DNA of 64,000 nt from Trichosporon coremiiforme (GCA_039545355.1 BCJJ01000005.1:1-64000); one strand, 5' to 3'. Positions 31,979 to 43,146 are shown, counted from the first letter of the stretch. Numbers and translations are program-made. Notes: generated from the letters alone by a model not told the origin.

Positions 31979-33541
31979 CTAGTTGCCGCCCCCCCTTGCC
32001 CCCCGAGGCCCGCGGTGGTGACGACGGGGCGCCCGGGGAGCTCTGTCACGGCGGCGCATGCTGCTCTCCTGCGGGCACGTCTTGAGTGCATCGTAAATCT
32101 TGGCGTCAGGGCAGTCGCCCTTGTTGATGCACTGCCCGATTGCATTGGCCGTGCTGATTCCCGAGTCCCACGCACCGTTCACGTACCCGAACATCTCGTA
32201 GCTCGTGGCCTCGCCGGCAAAGTGGATCCAGGCGTCGCCCTTCCTGACCGGTTGGCCGAGATTGGCGTGGTGCTCGTCGAGAACACCGAGCGGCCAGTTC
32301 GAGTACGAGCCCCTGAACAGCGGGTCCGAATCCCAGCGCGGAACAACAATGTCCAGCGGATCAGGCACGTCGTCGTACATCTCCCTGAGCACGCCCATCG
32401 CTTCCGCCTCGATCACATCGTCACTGAGGCCCTCGTTGCGCCGCGCAAACGTGTCCACCGCGGTCACCATGATCACGTTCGCGTCCGAGGTCCCGTTGAT
32501 GAAGGCGTTCACGTTCTGCCACACTGTGTAGCGCCCGCGCTCGGCCGAGTCGGCGTACATGATGAACTGGCGGGCGTCAGCGTCATCGCGCGTGAACACG
32601 CACCTGCTCGTCGTTCCAGAACTTGCGGTCGAACAGGATGAAGATCTTCTGGTACGTCGCCATCGCAAACGTGAAGATCGCCTCCTTCTTCCAGTCCGGC
32701 AGCTGCGGCTTGAACTGCACATCCTGGTGCTGCAGCACGCCGACGCTGAACGTCGACACGACGTGGGGCGCGCTGAACTCGCCCTTGTCCGTGCGCACGA
32801 CGACATTGTCGCCCGAATAGTCGATCTGTCTTACGGTCGTATCGAGGCGGAGGCGGGGGTCGTCGAGCTCCTGGCCGAACAGCTCCTTCGCCTCCTGCAC
32901 GAAGATGTGCTTGTAACCGCGCTGGTCGATGACAAAGTCGTCGATCTCGTTCTCGATGCCCGCCTCCTGCCCGAACGCGTTCGCGAAGCTGCAGTCCTCG
33001 GGCGGCTGTGCGAACGTAAAGTCGATGTTCCAGTACTCGTATGCCTTCTGCACGGGCGTGACGGGGATCCAGTCCATAATGCTCGTCGCGACGCGCACGG
33101 ACAGGTCCACGAGGCTGTTGTTGTCGCGCCATTCTGCCCTCAGCGGCGTCACACCGCGCACTCACCAGAATAACCCGGGGCGTGCTCGATGAAGTTGTCG
33201 TACCCCTCCGTGAACGCCGTCTGCTCCTGCTCGTCCAGGAAGTGGTCGTACCACCACGCCGAGTCCGAGTAGTTTGTGCGTGCCGTCTGCAGACCCCACT
33301 TGGCCGCAAGCTCGAGGATCGGCTCCTTGCCCGGCCCCTGGATCCAGTTGCACCCCTTCTCGACGGTCGTCACGGCGCCGGTGGCTTTGTTCACGAGCGT
33401 CTCGGTGTAAGCACGCCCGCCGAGCTCGGGGCGCGCCTCGAGGAGAACGATGTCGGTGACGTTGTGGTCGTTGATGAGCGTACGCGCGAGCGAGATGCCC
33501 GCGACACCGCCGCCAAGGACGATAACCTGGCTCGACTGCAT
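31979..33541 (-). CDS. FAD-dependent polyamine oxidase (flavin amine oxidase)
   Basis: Oxidises a polyamine or related amine with release of hydrogen peroxide. The start MQSSQVIVLGGGVAGISLAR at 33541 is the FAD-binding GxGxxG fold, followed by LLEARPELGGRAYTE and CNWIQGPG. The middle has DFVIDQRGYKHIF and STFSVGVLQ. The end has WIHFAGEATSYEMFGYVNGA and WDSGISTANAIGQC, a plant/fungal polyamine-oxidase signature. Two short introns (32 and 36 nt) splice YS to EWRDNNS and NDEQ to FIMYADS. The last 30 residues are Arg-rich and low-complexity, with the stop at 31979. An ATG at 33574 would add MAPIHPSIRGD. No signal peptide is obvious. Confidence 0.87.
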
Positions 33542-33574
33542 GTCGCCGCGAATGGATGGATGGATGGGGGCCAC

Positions 33575-34397
33575 GATGGGCCGCGGCCCATCGCCTTATG
33601 TATGCGTCACGCCCGTCTCCGCATGGTCATCTGATGGACATGGAGCATGTGGGAGTCGAAGCATCACGACGACTGATTGGGTTGCTCGCCACTGATTGGG
33701 TTGCTCGGGTCGCGATCAGGCGGATTGCAGGAACATCAGGAAGAATCCAGCAGAATAGCCAGACGCCGCGACATGTCACCGGGATAACGGCAGTAGCGTT
33801 TCGGACTTGGCACGCTCTAAGATGAACAAGATTCAATGAAGCACCCCAATGTGCGATGCAATCTTATCTGTCAGTCATGTCACGGTCAGTCGAAGCTTTG
33901 GTCGCTCCACAGAGCCAGCGCAGAGCCAAGCATGGATGTACCCGACGTGGGATTGTGAGAATCACAGGGGAATGCACACGCACGTGTGCCTCGCGTTCAA
34001 CCCACGCGAGCTTCGCACGACTCTCACGTGCATGCCCAACAGCCATGTCCGGCGTGTACGCCGCCCAAGTCGACGACGAGTTGACCCTAGTAGACCCTGG
34101 ATGTTGGTTACCCCGAGGGGGTTTACCCTGAGGGGAGGTTACCCCGAGGGGCCTAGGGGCCGGCGGCGCCGTCCCCATGGAGTTTGTTCTAAACGGGGAC
34201 CACGCTGCCCGCATGCTGCCCGCGCCTCCCGTGCACGCTGCCCACCTGCTGACCAACGTGCCCGGCGTCCGGACGCCTGTCGCCACTGTGGCATGCCGTC
34301 AGGTCGGTCTTGCGATGCCTATTTTCAGTACTCCGCCAAGATGTATAAAACCCAGGACACGAGCGCTTTGCGGGTTGGCAGTCCCGTCGACAAAAAA
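33575..34397. other. Spacer between polyamine oxidase and MFS carrier
   Basis: Head-to-head promoter region. It has a GGAT tetranucleotide run near 33551-33567 at its left edge and a 3-copy GGTTACCCCGAGGGG-type repeat at about 34108-34155. Confidence 0.55.
34344..34349 (+). promoter_or_regulatory. TATA box of the DHA-type MFS carrier
   Basis: ATGTATAAAACCC, 54 bp upstream of the ATG at 34398. Confidence 0.55.
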
Positions 34398-35883
34398 ATG
34401 CCGACACATGTGGAAGAAGTACAGCCCGTCGTGGCTGGGAAGGGCCGCGACCCGACGCTGCCGCCCAACCACCCCATCAACGCGTTCTCCCCGCTGCGCA
34501 AGATGGGCATCGTCGTGTCGCTCTCGTACGCCGGATTTCTCGCGAACTTTGCGATCGCCATCTGCAACGTCTCCTTTGGGTATGTCAAAAGCGCTAATTT
34601 TCACTGACCACAGTGAGGTCGGAAAATCTCTTGGAGTTGGGCCCGGCGACATCGCGAACGCGCTGGGCTACAACCTTCTCGGGTGTGGAGTCGGCTCGCT
34701 GTTTTGGAACCCGCTCAGTCGCTCGTGGGGCCGTCGGCCGGTGTACCTGATCGGGTCGCTCCTCTTCATTCCTGTATGCGTCTGGGAGGCGCTCTCCAAA
34801 AACTATGTGTGCTTCGTCGTTGCCCGCATCATGGCCGGCGTCGTGACCAGCTGGTCGCAGACGATTCCTCCCTCGTCCATCGCGGAGATCTACGTGCCAC
34901 AAATGCGTGGCTCGAAGATGAGCATCTTCGGCGTCGCTGTCGTCATCGGCCCGGTCATCGTGCCGATCTTCGCGGCCGCCATCGTCGAATACCACTCGTG
35001 GCGCAACCTGTTCTGGTTCAACCTCGGCCTCGCCGCGTTGCAGTTCCTCCTCATCCTCTTCTTCGTCCCCGAGACGATGTGGAATTGGGAGGAGAACGTT
35101 GACATCGTCGACGTCGACAACAAGAAGGACGTCGTCGTGGAGCACAAGCGCTCCGGCTACGTCGGCCCCGCGTTCCTCCCGCACACCGACTGGAAGCGCT
35201 TCTGGCCACTGTGCTGGTCCCCAATCTACATGATCCACTACATCGTCATCACGGTGCCCTCTTTCTACTACGGCATGTGCCTGGGCTTCCTCTCTGTCGC
35301 TCCGACCGTCATCTTCCCGCAGATCTTCGACAAGCCGCCGTACTCATTCGCCGTCGTGCCGCTCGGGTGCGCGTTCCTCGGCTTCGGCGTCGGCGGCGTG
35401 CTCGGCAAGTGGTCTGGCGGACATGTGTCCGACATGATCGTGGCGTACATGGAGCGCAAGCACGGCCGCCGCATCCCCGAGGACCGTCTGTGGGCCGGCC
35501 TGCCCCTGCTGCCGCTCATGTTCGTCGGCGAGCTTCTCTGTGGCGTGTGCGTGCAGTACCAGCTGCACTGGATGTGCTTCATCGTCGGCGGCGCCGTCAA
35601 CTTCTTCGCCCTCAGCGGCATCACGACCGTCATCCTGACGTACGTCCTCGAGACGTACATCGCGAAGGGCATGGACACGCAGGCCGTCTTCAACTTCTGG
35701 AAGTACCTGTGGGGCTTTGCCGTGCCGTTCTTCACGATGACGTGGGGCGAGAAGCGCGGCTGGATGGCGTGCTTCTGCGGTATGGGCGCCGTGCTCGCCG
35801 GTTTTGGTGCACTCATGATTGCCGGACTCATCTGGAAGGGACACGCAATCCGCAAGTGGCAGAACATGCCCATGGAAAACTAA
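34398..35883 (+). CDS. MFS transporter (DHA-like)
   Basis: A 483-residue, 12-helix carrier. The start ATG at 34398 follows seven A. The first helix is KMGIVVSLSYAGFLANFAIAI, given in parts, then GPGDIANALGYNLLGCGVGS, the loop NPLSRSWGRRPVYLIGS, ARIMAGVVTSWSQTIPPSS, IAEIYVPQMRGSKMS and FVPETMWNWEENVD. A central hydrophilic loop (DVDNKKDVVVEHKRSG) separates the halves. One 34-nt intron (34580-34613) joins NVSFG to EVGKSLG in frame. The stop TAA is at 35881-35883. It lies 36 bp tail-to-tail from the next MFS gene. The substrate is not clear. Confidence 0.87.
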
Positions 35884-35919
35884 GATAGATCCGTAGGGAA
35901 ATCAGTTAATATGTAACAT

Positions 35920-37453
35920 CTACTTTGCTTCGACGGCCTCGCTGCCCCGCTCGACGTCTTCGGTTCTCTGTGACCGCGACACGGACCACCACGTCAGGAG
36001 TACCGCGACCACAGTCCCTGCCAGCAGTCCAACTGACGCTGTGTAACTGACTCTGTACGTCGGACCAAACTTGAGGTTGTAGATCTGCGGACCAACAATG
36101 CCCATGAGTTGGCACGATGCCTGCGGTAAGCCTGTGCCTTAACCAAGACTCACGTTTGTCATTCCGATGGCCAAGCCCGCGCCTGTCGTTCCCTTGGCGG
36201 CCCGGATGCGCTCTGGCCACATGATCGGGAAGAAGCTTTGACCCGCGGCCGTCGCGATCATGACGAAGATGTACTTCGCGACCGGGGCCTTGACCGTGAG
36301 GAGCAGGATGTAGCACACGATCTGGCCGATCTCGAGGATGAGCCCGGCGACAAATGCGTTGATGACCTTCTTTTGCACGAGGAACGCGAGCGACAGCAGG
36401 AAAACAAACACCAGCGTGTAGGGCGGCATGGTCATAACCTGTGCGATTGCCGTGTTCGACATGCCGAGCTCGTAGATGACCGACGGGAGGATGAAGGAGA
36501 TGCCCCAGCCGCCGATGCCGTGCGTGATCCAGATGAGCGTGAACGGGATGAACGACGGGGACTTCAGCAAAGCCTTCACTTGCGCCCATGAGAAGTGCTC
36601 GTCCATTGAAGGCGCATCGTTCGACAAGTGTCCCTTAATCGCCAGCTTCTCCTCCTCGGCGAGGAATTCGGAGTTGTCCGGGTCTAAGTCAGCTCTGACT
36701 CGAGGGTGGCTCACAGTTTGGAAGGAACAGGAGGGTCACGACACCGCAGAAGATGGCAGGGATGCCCTCGAGGATGAAGAGCCAGCGCCACCCGGCGAGG
36801 CCACCGACGCCGTTCATGAAGCTAATCGCGTATGCGAGGAGGCCACTGATGGTCCCAGAGAACATTCCGCAGGCATAGAAGAATCCGATGCGCATTGGCA
36901 GCGAGTCTGGCGAGTAGAAGAAGCTGAGGTGATAGATGACACCAGGGTAGAAGCCAGCCTCGGCGGCACCGAGGAACGCGCGGCAGGCGACGATGCCGGC
37001 GTAGTTCTGCGTCGCGCCCTGGCACATGGAGATGACACCCCATGTCAGCATGATGCGGCTCATCCACGTGCGCGGCGTGAACCGCTGCAGAGCCAATGTC
37101 GAGAACGGCTCGAGGAACATGTACGGATAGTAAAAGCAGCTTAGGGCCCACGCCCACTGCGTCGAGGTCAGGTTGCCGAGCTGCGTCTTGATGTCGGTGC
37201 CCTCCTCCTTGTTCATGATCGCGGTGTTGCTGATGTTGCCGACGTGGATACGCATGATGAGGTACACGAAGCAGTACCAGTAGAGCAGCCGCCGGTCGAT
37301 CTTCTTGTGCCCGCTCTTCAGGGCCGCCTCGTCGTATTCGAGCGGCGACACTGAGACCGAAGCCTGCACATCCTTCTCGGAGCACTCGTCCGGATTTTTG
37401 TCGCCCAGGCTTGGCGTAGAGGGCGTCGAGGGCATCTTGCGATGGGAATGCAT
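35920..37453 (-). CDS. MFS transporter, ACS family
   Basis: A DAL5/TNA1-like carrier. The start at 37453 gives MHSHRKMPSTPSTPSLGDK (or 37435 for MPSTPS). Visible blocks are KKIDRRLLYWYCFVYLIMRI, GTDIKTQLGNLTSTQWAWAL, CRAFLGAAEAGFYPGVIYHL, SFFYSPDSLPMRIGFFYACG and GWRWLFILEGIPAIFCGVVT. The second half has WITHGIGGWGISFILPSVIY and MWPERIRAAKGTTGAGLAIG. Two introns, one after LLFLPN and one after IGMTN, are inferred. The stop TAG is at 35920-35922. It is divergent from the 2OG oxygenase at 37761 and convergent with the other carrier. Confidence 0.85.
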
Positions 37454-37760
37454 GCCACACCTGCGTCGATTTCTCGTTTTAAACTGAACTTTCGTCGCTC
37501 GGAATTGAGATATCAGGAAATCGCCGATAGCCGTTATCGGCTCACCATTGCGCCACCCGATGGCGCAATCCACAGCATTAGTGCAACGTTATTTGCGGAC
37601 ACCATCGCCAAGTGAGCCCCAAGTGGGCATCAAGACGCGCTAAGCATTCTTGCGCCATATCGCGAAGTCAGTGCACCATCAGTGCGGGGTACAAGGCATG
37701 CCCGCACTCGGTTATATACATGGGCGCCGTCGGGCAAGAATTGACGGTCCCCAAGCCACC
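37454..37760. promoter_or_regulatory. Divergent promoter of ACS carrier and 2OG oxygenase
   Basis: A 307-bp head-to-head spacer. GTTATATACAT at 37711-37721 is a TATA-like element about 45 bp upstream of the oxygenase ATG. The shared promoter hints at joint control. Confidence 0.5.
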
Positions 37761-38889
37761 ATGCCTGTCGCTGTTCCCATCCCCTTGCCCCAGTGGACTC
37801 GCCCGCAGAAGACCAAGATCGACCTGCCATGGGCAGACATCAAGACACTCGACTTTGCCAAATGGGACAAGCCCGGTGGTAAAGAAGCCCTTGCCCGCGA
37901 GCTCGACGAGGCGATCCGCGACACCGGCTTCTTCTCGCTGATCAACACTGGTTTCGAGCCCGAAGAGGTGCAGCGCCAGTATGACATCGGCCAGAGCTTC
38001 TTCGACCTGCGCACTGAGGAGAAGGAACAGGAGAAATACCTCGTCGACTTCTCCAAGGGCAACTACTTTGGCTATAAGCGGCCCAATGAGAAGACGGTGC
38101 GCGGGACACAGGTCCGCGACAACGTCGAGACGCTCAACGTCCCCAAGTTCATCAAGTCGAACGAGCATGAGCCGTTCCACCCACACCTGAATCCCTTCAG
38201 GGACGAGATTGAGGCATTCTCGAGGGTGAGTGCCTCTTAGGACGTGGCTGACGTAGAAATCGCTCGACCTCGCGTCCAAGGTCTTTCGCCTTTTCGCGCT
38301 CATTTTGGAGCTGCCAGAGGACTACTTCTCGTCGCGGCACGAGTACGAGGACGCCGCTGAGGACCATCTGCGCTACATGCTCTACCACCCGCGGTCGCTC
38401 GAAGACGACGAGTCGGTCGAGCGAACGTGGACGCGTGCGCACACCGACTTTGGCTCTCTGACGCTTTTGTGGTCGCAGAACATCGCCGGCCTGCAGGTCA
38501 AGACGGGCTCGGGTGAGTGGCGCTACGTGCCTCCCGTCGACAACGGGATAATCTGCAATGTCGGCGACACGCTGTCCTTCTGGAGCGAGGGGTACCTGAA
38601 GAGCACGGTGCACCGCGTTACGCGGCCGCCTGAGGACCAGGCGCACTTGAAGCGCCAGGGTCTGTTCTACTTTGTGCGGCCTGGCAACAACGTCGACATC
38701 ACGCCCGCCGACTCTCCATTGCTGAAGCGCCTGGGTCTGCTCCGTGAGCGCAAATCAACCAAGCCTGTGACTGGACTTGAGTACGTCCGTACGCGAGTCA
38801 AAGACTACCACGACTCGACTGGGTACGACGACCGACGGGGCGGCACGTTCCGCGTCGGCGACCTTGAGATTGAGGACGAAGCTTCATAG
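37761..38889 (+). CDS. 2-oxoglutarate/Fe(II) oxygenase (isopenicillin-N-synthase-like)
   Basis: A 365-residue oxygenase. The N-terminal DIOX_N-like part has DLPWADIKTLDFAKWD, REALARELDEAIRDTGFFSL-type residues and GNYFGYKRPNEKT. The C-terminal jelly roll has TRAHTDFGSLTLLW (HxD iron ligands), WRYVPPVDNGIICNVGDTLS, STVHRVTRP (distal His) and LKRQGLFYFVRP (2-oxoglutarate Arg region). One 31-nt intron (38226-38256) after FSR keeps frame. The stop TAG, 38887-38889, is directly next to the stop codon of the cupin gene on the other strand. The substrate is unknown. Relatives act in secondary metabolism or in thymine, gibberellin and similar oxidations. Confidence 0.87.
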
Positions 38890-39360
38890 TTACTGGACTG
38901 ATGGGACCTCTTCTGTACCAAAGTTGCCGGGCAGGACAATCTCGAGCATCTCCACGTCGTCAGAGTGCGCGACTTCGCGGTGCCGGATGTGTGGTGGCTG
39001 GTAGACTGACGATCCCTTCTCGAGCCGCACCTTGACCGGCTCGGCGGCGCCGGGCTTCTCGTACTCGAACTCGACCCAGCCCTTCAGGACGTACACCATT
39101 TGGAACGTCGTGTCGTGTCGGTGAGGCACTCCCTCCGCGTGGGTCCCCGGAACAGCGCGGATGACGTGGGCGGCGACGGCGCCCCTGGTCGCGTCGTTGA
39201 TGCCGAGGTCGCGGTATTCGAAGAACGAGCGCAAGCCCCGCGTGAACTCGGCGTCGCGCTCGTGGGTGTACACGAGGTCGGAGGCCGTGGAGGATGTGGG
39301 TCGAGTGAGACGCGGAGCGAAGGGCGCGGACCGACGGGCGAGTTGCAGAACTGTGCGCAT
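38890..39360 (-). CDS. Cupin-domain protein, possibly mitochondrial
   Basis: A single-exon gene of 156 residues. The N-terminus (MRTVLQLARRSAPFAPRLTR) is Arg-rich without acids, like a mitochondrial presequence. The cupin barrel shows GVPHRHDTTFQMVYVLKGWV (motif 1, HxH, with Gln where Glu is usual) and YQPPHIRHREVAHSDDVEML (motif 2 His). The stop TAA is complementary to 38890-38892, so no base separates it from the oxygenase stop. The missing Glu leaves the metal-site chemistry uncertain. Confidence 0.8.
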   Translation of the reverse strand: MRTVLQLARRSAPFAPRLTRPTSSTASDLVYTHERDAEFTRGLRSFFEYRDLGINDATRGAVAAHVIRAVPGTHAEGVPHRHDTTFQMVYVLKGWVEFEYEKPGAAEPVKVRLEKGSSVYQPPHIRHREVAHSDDVEMLEIVLPGNFGTEEVPSVQ

Positions 39361-41268
39361 GGTGTAATTGATGGTGGCGGGATCGAGGATGAGGACAAGT
39401 TCTTGTTGATGATGGCGAGATCGAGGATGAGGACGAGTTCGGTCCCTTTATGTGGGCACGGCCGGTGACTAGGCATTAGCCGAGGTTGACCGGATCGGCC
39501 GGATCGGCCGGGTCGGCGGGTCGTTGCGTGGCCGACGACGGGGTGAGCAGTCAATCTCTTCTTTTTCAGTGTTCTCCGTGATATCAAAATTGTACTTATA
39601 CCATCTCTGTGTTCACCGACACGCAACAATACCCAGAAGTACAATGCCGAAAGTCCCATGCAACGGGCACCTGTGCTGTCGAGCTCAAACTGGCCCTGCG
39701 CGGAGATTCCCCTGCGCGGCCGTCGTGTGTTGACGAATGTCAACCTGAAAACCAAACCTTGTTTCGAGATTGGCCCTGCAGTGCTCGGCGCACCCGCGAG
39801 ACTCTCAGCCCGTTCAACAATTGCCAAGACGATGGTGAGCGGAACGAGGATGAACCTCGCGACGGCCGCCTCCTCTTTGCAAAGAACGCGCTCCACCGAT
39901 ATGTCGCCTCTGCACTCATTCCCATAAGGCGGAGTGTCTGGTTTCTGTTCGGCGCGACGGTCGCCCTCGGCGCCGACTTCAATACCTCTGTCTGGCTGGG
40001 GTTGACAGGCTGTCACCTGTTGGCCAGCTTCCCGAAGCGTTCCCCCACAATGAGAGCAGCGGACTCCTCGACAGAACATGGTTCGGTAGATGGATCTGGC
40101 TCAGCTCCAACTTCGTCGGGACGGCGTTCAACATCACGGGCTCTTTGCTATACACCCCAGGCGCAACGGATATCCAGCAGTCTACCCATCTCGCCTCTAT
40201 ACGCCTCGGCGACGATCCTTCCTCCAATGTGACGTTCCAGGAAAACGCGTCCACTGACGCAATGATGGCGTCCATGTCTGGGCTGAATTTCACCAGTCTT
40301 GTCGTCGGAACAGAGATCGGGCTTCAGCTGAACTGCACGTACAACCAATTCCAGCTCGAGGTCCCCGTCCTCACGCAACCGCAAGTGCCGCTACTGGCTG
40401 CTGCTGACTGTCAAGCCGTCGTTCGCAGAGATGGAGTTTGAACCCAATGTCGTCATGGAGTCGGGCAAGCTGGAGAGTCGTTTCAAGGTCCACGAATTCG
40501 CATCGTTGGAATACAGTACCTCCTGAACATTTCACGGCGGTACGCCCGTGTCTCAGCACGGCTACACTGGGAAGCAGAGTTCTGAGGCCAGTACCTCGCC
40601 CACCTGTCTGACTGCGAAGATGTGGGCCACCTTCCGGCCCCATTCGCCCGGTTTCCGGGCCAGATCAAGAACGGCGTCTCGGAGCGGTTCAGGTATCGCC
40701 TGCGGATGTGGCGCGACGGGCGGAGTGTGGAGGACTACGTCTTCCGCGCAGCTCAAGGACTATGCGGACGAGAGGAGGTGGCAGAGCTGACAGACGCCCA
40801 CAAGCGCCTGAGACTTGAGGTACAAGATCCTGGAGGCAAAGGGAGACCCCGAGGGAAGCTCAAAGCTCGACCTCTTCGACCAGGGAAGGGATCCGCCCCG
40901 CCGGCTAGATCGTGAGTGCGTCGCGGGACTGGGTTGATGATAGTATTAAAGCGAAGAAAGTGTACGGCAACCTCGCCCTCAAGTTCCACCCGCTCAGTTA
41001 CAGTTCCTTCAACGTCGACGAGAATTACGACGTTCCCCGCACCGCAGCGCAAGTCCAGTTCGCCTGCGAGCGCCGCAATCCTGAGCATCTGATACGCGTG
41101 GACTCGCATGTCCACCGTGTCGGGTCAGAACCAGAGACGCTCTTGCGCCTCTCTGCCGCCATCTTCCTACTCCGACGCAAGCTCTTCGGGCCTGCTGCGA
41201 TGAGCTTATGCATACTTAGACACTTGTTGTAATACACTTCTGACGTCTGTTTCCCTACCACGCCTGCG
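39361..41268. other. Unrecognised, possibly decayed gene region
   Basis: About 1.9 kb with protein-like stretches on the plus strand that switch frame. One open stretch at about 39995-40390 contains GLLDRTWFGRWIWLSSNFVG and GTAFNITGSLLYTPGATD, with several N-X-S/T sites, suggesting a secreted or lumenal region. Later stretches (HWEAEF near 40570, RMWRDGRSVEDYVFRA near 40720 and NLALKFHPLSYSSFNVDENY near 40965) lie in other frames. No family was recognised. It could be one multi-exon gene or a relic. Confidence 0.35.
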
Positions 41269-42383
41269 CTACCACCACCGCTCCTCGAAGGACGCCTTCT
41301 TGTCCGCGAAGCGAACGTCTGTTGAGAACCTGATGCGTCCCTGGGGATCCTCATTGTTCGCGCTGCAGTGCACCTGGCAGCAGTGGTGGAAGATGACGTC
41401 GCCGGCCCGGTAGTCGGCCACGAGCCAGCGCCGCCGCGTGCTCGATGCGAACATCTTGCTGTCCGTCGTGAGCCCGCCGCCGCTCAGCATCTGATATCAG
41501 CGAACTGTGGGCGGAGACGATTTATCTGGGATGATAACTCACGTTCTCGTTGAAAGCGTCCAGCTGCGCCTCCTCTGGCAGGTCCCCGTTCACCTTCTTG
41601 AACAGGTTCTCGATCTCGGTCCCCAGTGGCACAGAGTCCTCGAGGTACATCAGCCCGCCGCCGACAGGGGAGATGTCTCCGATCGGGATCCACGCCGTCA
41701 GCGCGTCCGGCTCCATGCCGCGCAGATACCTGAAGTGAGCTTATGTACGGTACCTACGCAGCTTCAGCGCCCTCACTCACATCTGATCGTAGTGCACGCG
41801 GGTGGCGGTCCGTCGCGAGTGGGGGAGGTTGGTGCGCAGCACCTGCTGCCGGAAGGCCCACGGCTCCTTCCACTCGCACTTGATGCGGGCGGCCATGTCG
41901 GCGATGAGTGGGTGGGCGACGAAGTCGCGGACGAATCGCTCATAGTTGGCTCCGGTGCGGTACTCGGCAAGCGGGTCCTGGCCGTCGAGCTCCCCATAGA
42001 TCCCGCTGTAGATGCCTTCCTCCGGTGTCGTGCCTTCCTTCAGCACGCCGGTGTGCTGGACGTATTCGAAGAAGCGGCGGCGGACATCGAGCACCTCTTT
42101 CCGCGGAAGCAGACCGCGCAAGTGCACGACGCCGTCGCGCTCGTACACCTTGCGGATCAGGTCGATCGGCGCGTTCGCGGGCAGAGACGGGAGCCATGCA
42201 AGGTGCTCGGTGGGTATCTGGTGTCAGTGTGCGGAGGCAACTGGCACCTACACGTCCACCTTCGTTGCCCTCGATGGCGAGGGCATCTAGGTCCCACCCT
42301 TTGTGCTTGCGGGCGCCGTCGAGGCGGACGTGGGGCGGGATACTCCGCTTGGGGTCGGGGTATCTGGCGTTATCGGTTATCAT
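41269..42383 (-). CDS. PhyH-family dioxygenase, copy 2
   Basis: A second PhyH oxygenase. From the ATG at 42383 it begins MITDNARYPDPKRSIPPHVR, then RKVYERDGVVHLRGLLPRKE, VRRRFFEYVQHTGVL, RRTATRVHYDQM (HxD), DALTAWIPIGDISPVGGGLM, DYRAGDVIFHHCCQVHCSAN (distal His) and RIRFSTDVRF, ending ERWW with TAG at 41269-41271. Three short introns are inferred after ALAIEGNEG, DQM and FNEN. It is only distantly like copy 1 at 9.1 kb. Motifs are complete, so it is probably active; the substrate is unknown. Confidence 0.82.
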
Positions 42384-42797
42384 GATCAGTTGGGGAATGG
42401 TCCAAAGGTAAGTCGCGAGACACGTCGAGTGACGCGCTGGGTGCGGCGAAGCTACTGTGGGTGCATGGGCTGCGTGGTCGTGTGGGCGTGTGGGCATGCT
42501 TGCTTCTTGGACCTTGTTGAGGTCATGGGGTTCTCAAGGTGGTCAGATGATCATGTGCCTGCGCTCCTCCATCAGATGATCTTATCAGGTCCTCCCTGAC
42601 TTTGCAATTGCGGGGTCCCACAACGGATCCAATCTACACCTTGTCCAGTCGCCCCCCTGACGACCTGACTTTGACGGTCTTCCTCGCTCGTTCGTCTCTC
42701 CCGCCGAGCACCGGGGGAAGGGTCAAGAGATCACGTGACTTTCAGTCCACGGCGCTGGAACCGGATATTACTATTCGTACAGACGTCGGACATCCAA
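42384..42797. other. Spacer upstream of PhyH copy 2 and tRNA-Ser
   Basis: No gene. A GATCACGTGAC box (CACGTG at 42732-42737) lies about 60 bp upstream of the tRNA gene. Confidence 0.5.
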
Positions 42798-42907
42798 GGC
42801 GTTGTGGCGGAGTGGTTAACGCGGTTGACTAGAATGGTCTCTCTTAGGAGAGGGATTCCAGAAATCAACTTCCTTCGGGAGCGCATGTTCGAATCATGTC
42901 AACGTCG
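42798..42907 (+). tRNA. tRNA-Ser(AGA) with intron
   Basis: The acceptor stem GGCGTTG pairs with CAACGTC (one G-T), with discriminator G. The D-arm GCGGAGTGGTTAACGC, anticodon stem GTTGA/TCAAC, long serine-type variable arm (TTCCTTCGGGAG) and T-arm with TTCGAAT are all present. The anticodon loop begins CTAGAA, giving AGA. An intron of about 29 nt after position 37 forms a CTCTC/GAGAG hairpin. A TTTTT terminator follows. Confidence 0.9.
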
Positions 42908-43121
42908 TCTTTTTGCTTCTTCTTCCTTCCGTCAGTGAGAGATGCCGTCAAGTGAGCGGAGATGGAGAAATGGACTGTATGGGACGATGTAGTAGTAGAG
43001 CAGCAGTTGATGAGGCGCTAAGGCGCGGTCGACAGGACGCGCTTCAGCAGTGATGGCGGGGTAGGAGGGGCGCAAGTGGAGATGGCAGGAGGGCGGTTTG
43101 GGAGCCTGGGGTTGTAGTAGA

Positions 43122-43146
43122 GCATGTTCGAATCGTGTCAACGTCG
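43122..43146 (+). repeat. tRNA-Ser 3' fragment 1
   Basis: Matches the T-arm and acceptor 3' half of tRNA-Ser(AGA), GCATGTTCGAATCRTGTC then AACGTCG, with one change. The 5' half is missing, so it cannot make a tRNA. Confidence 0.75.

Noticed and set aside
35200..35890. Long overlapping frames in the MFS gene
   Set aside because: Arg/His-rich translations typical of out-of-frame GC-rich coding sequence.
42830..42836. Possible amber suppressor tRNA (CTA in the anticodon loop)
   Set aside because: Counting the 5-bp stem GTTGA and the 7-base loop puts CT at positions 32-33 and AGA at 34-36. The anticodon is AGA (Ser), not CTA.
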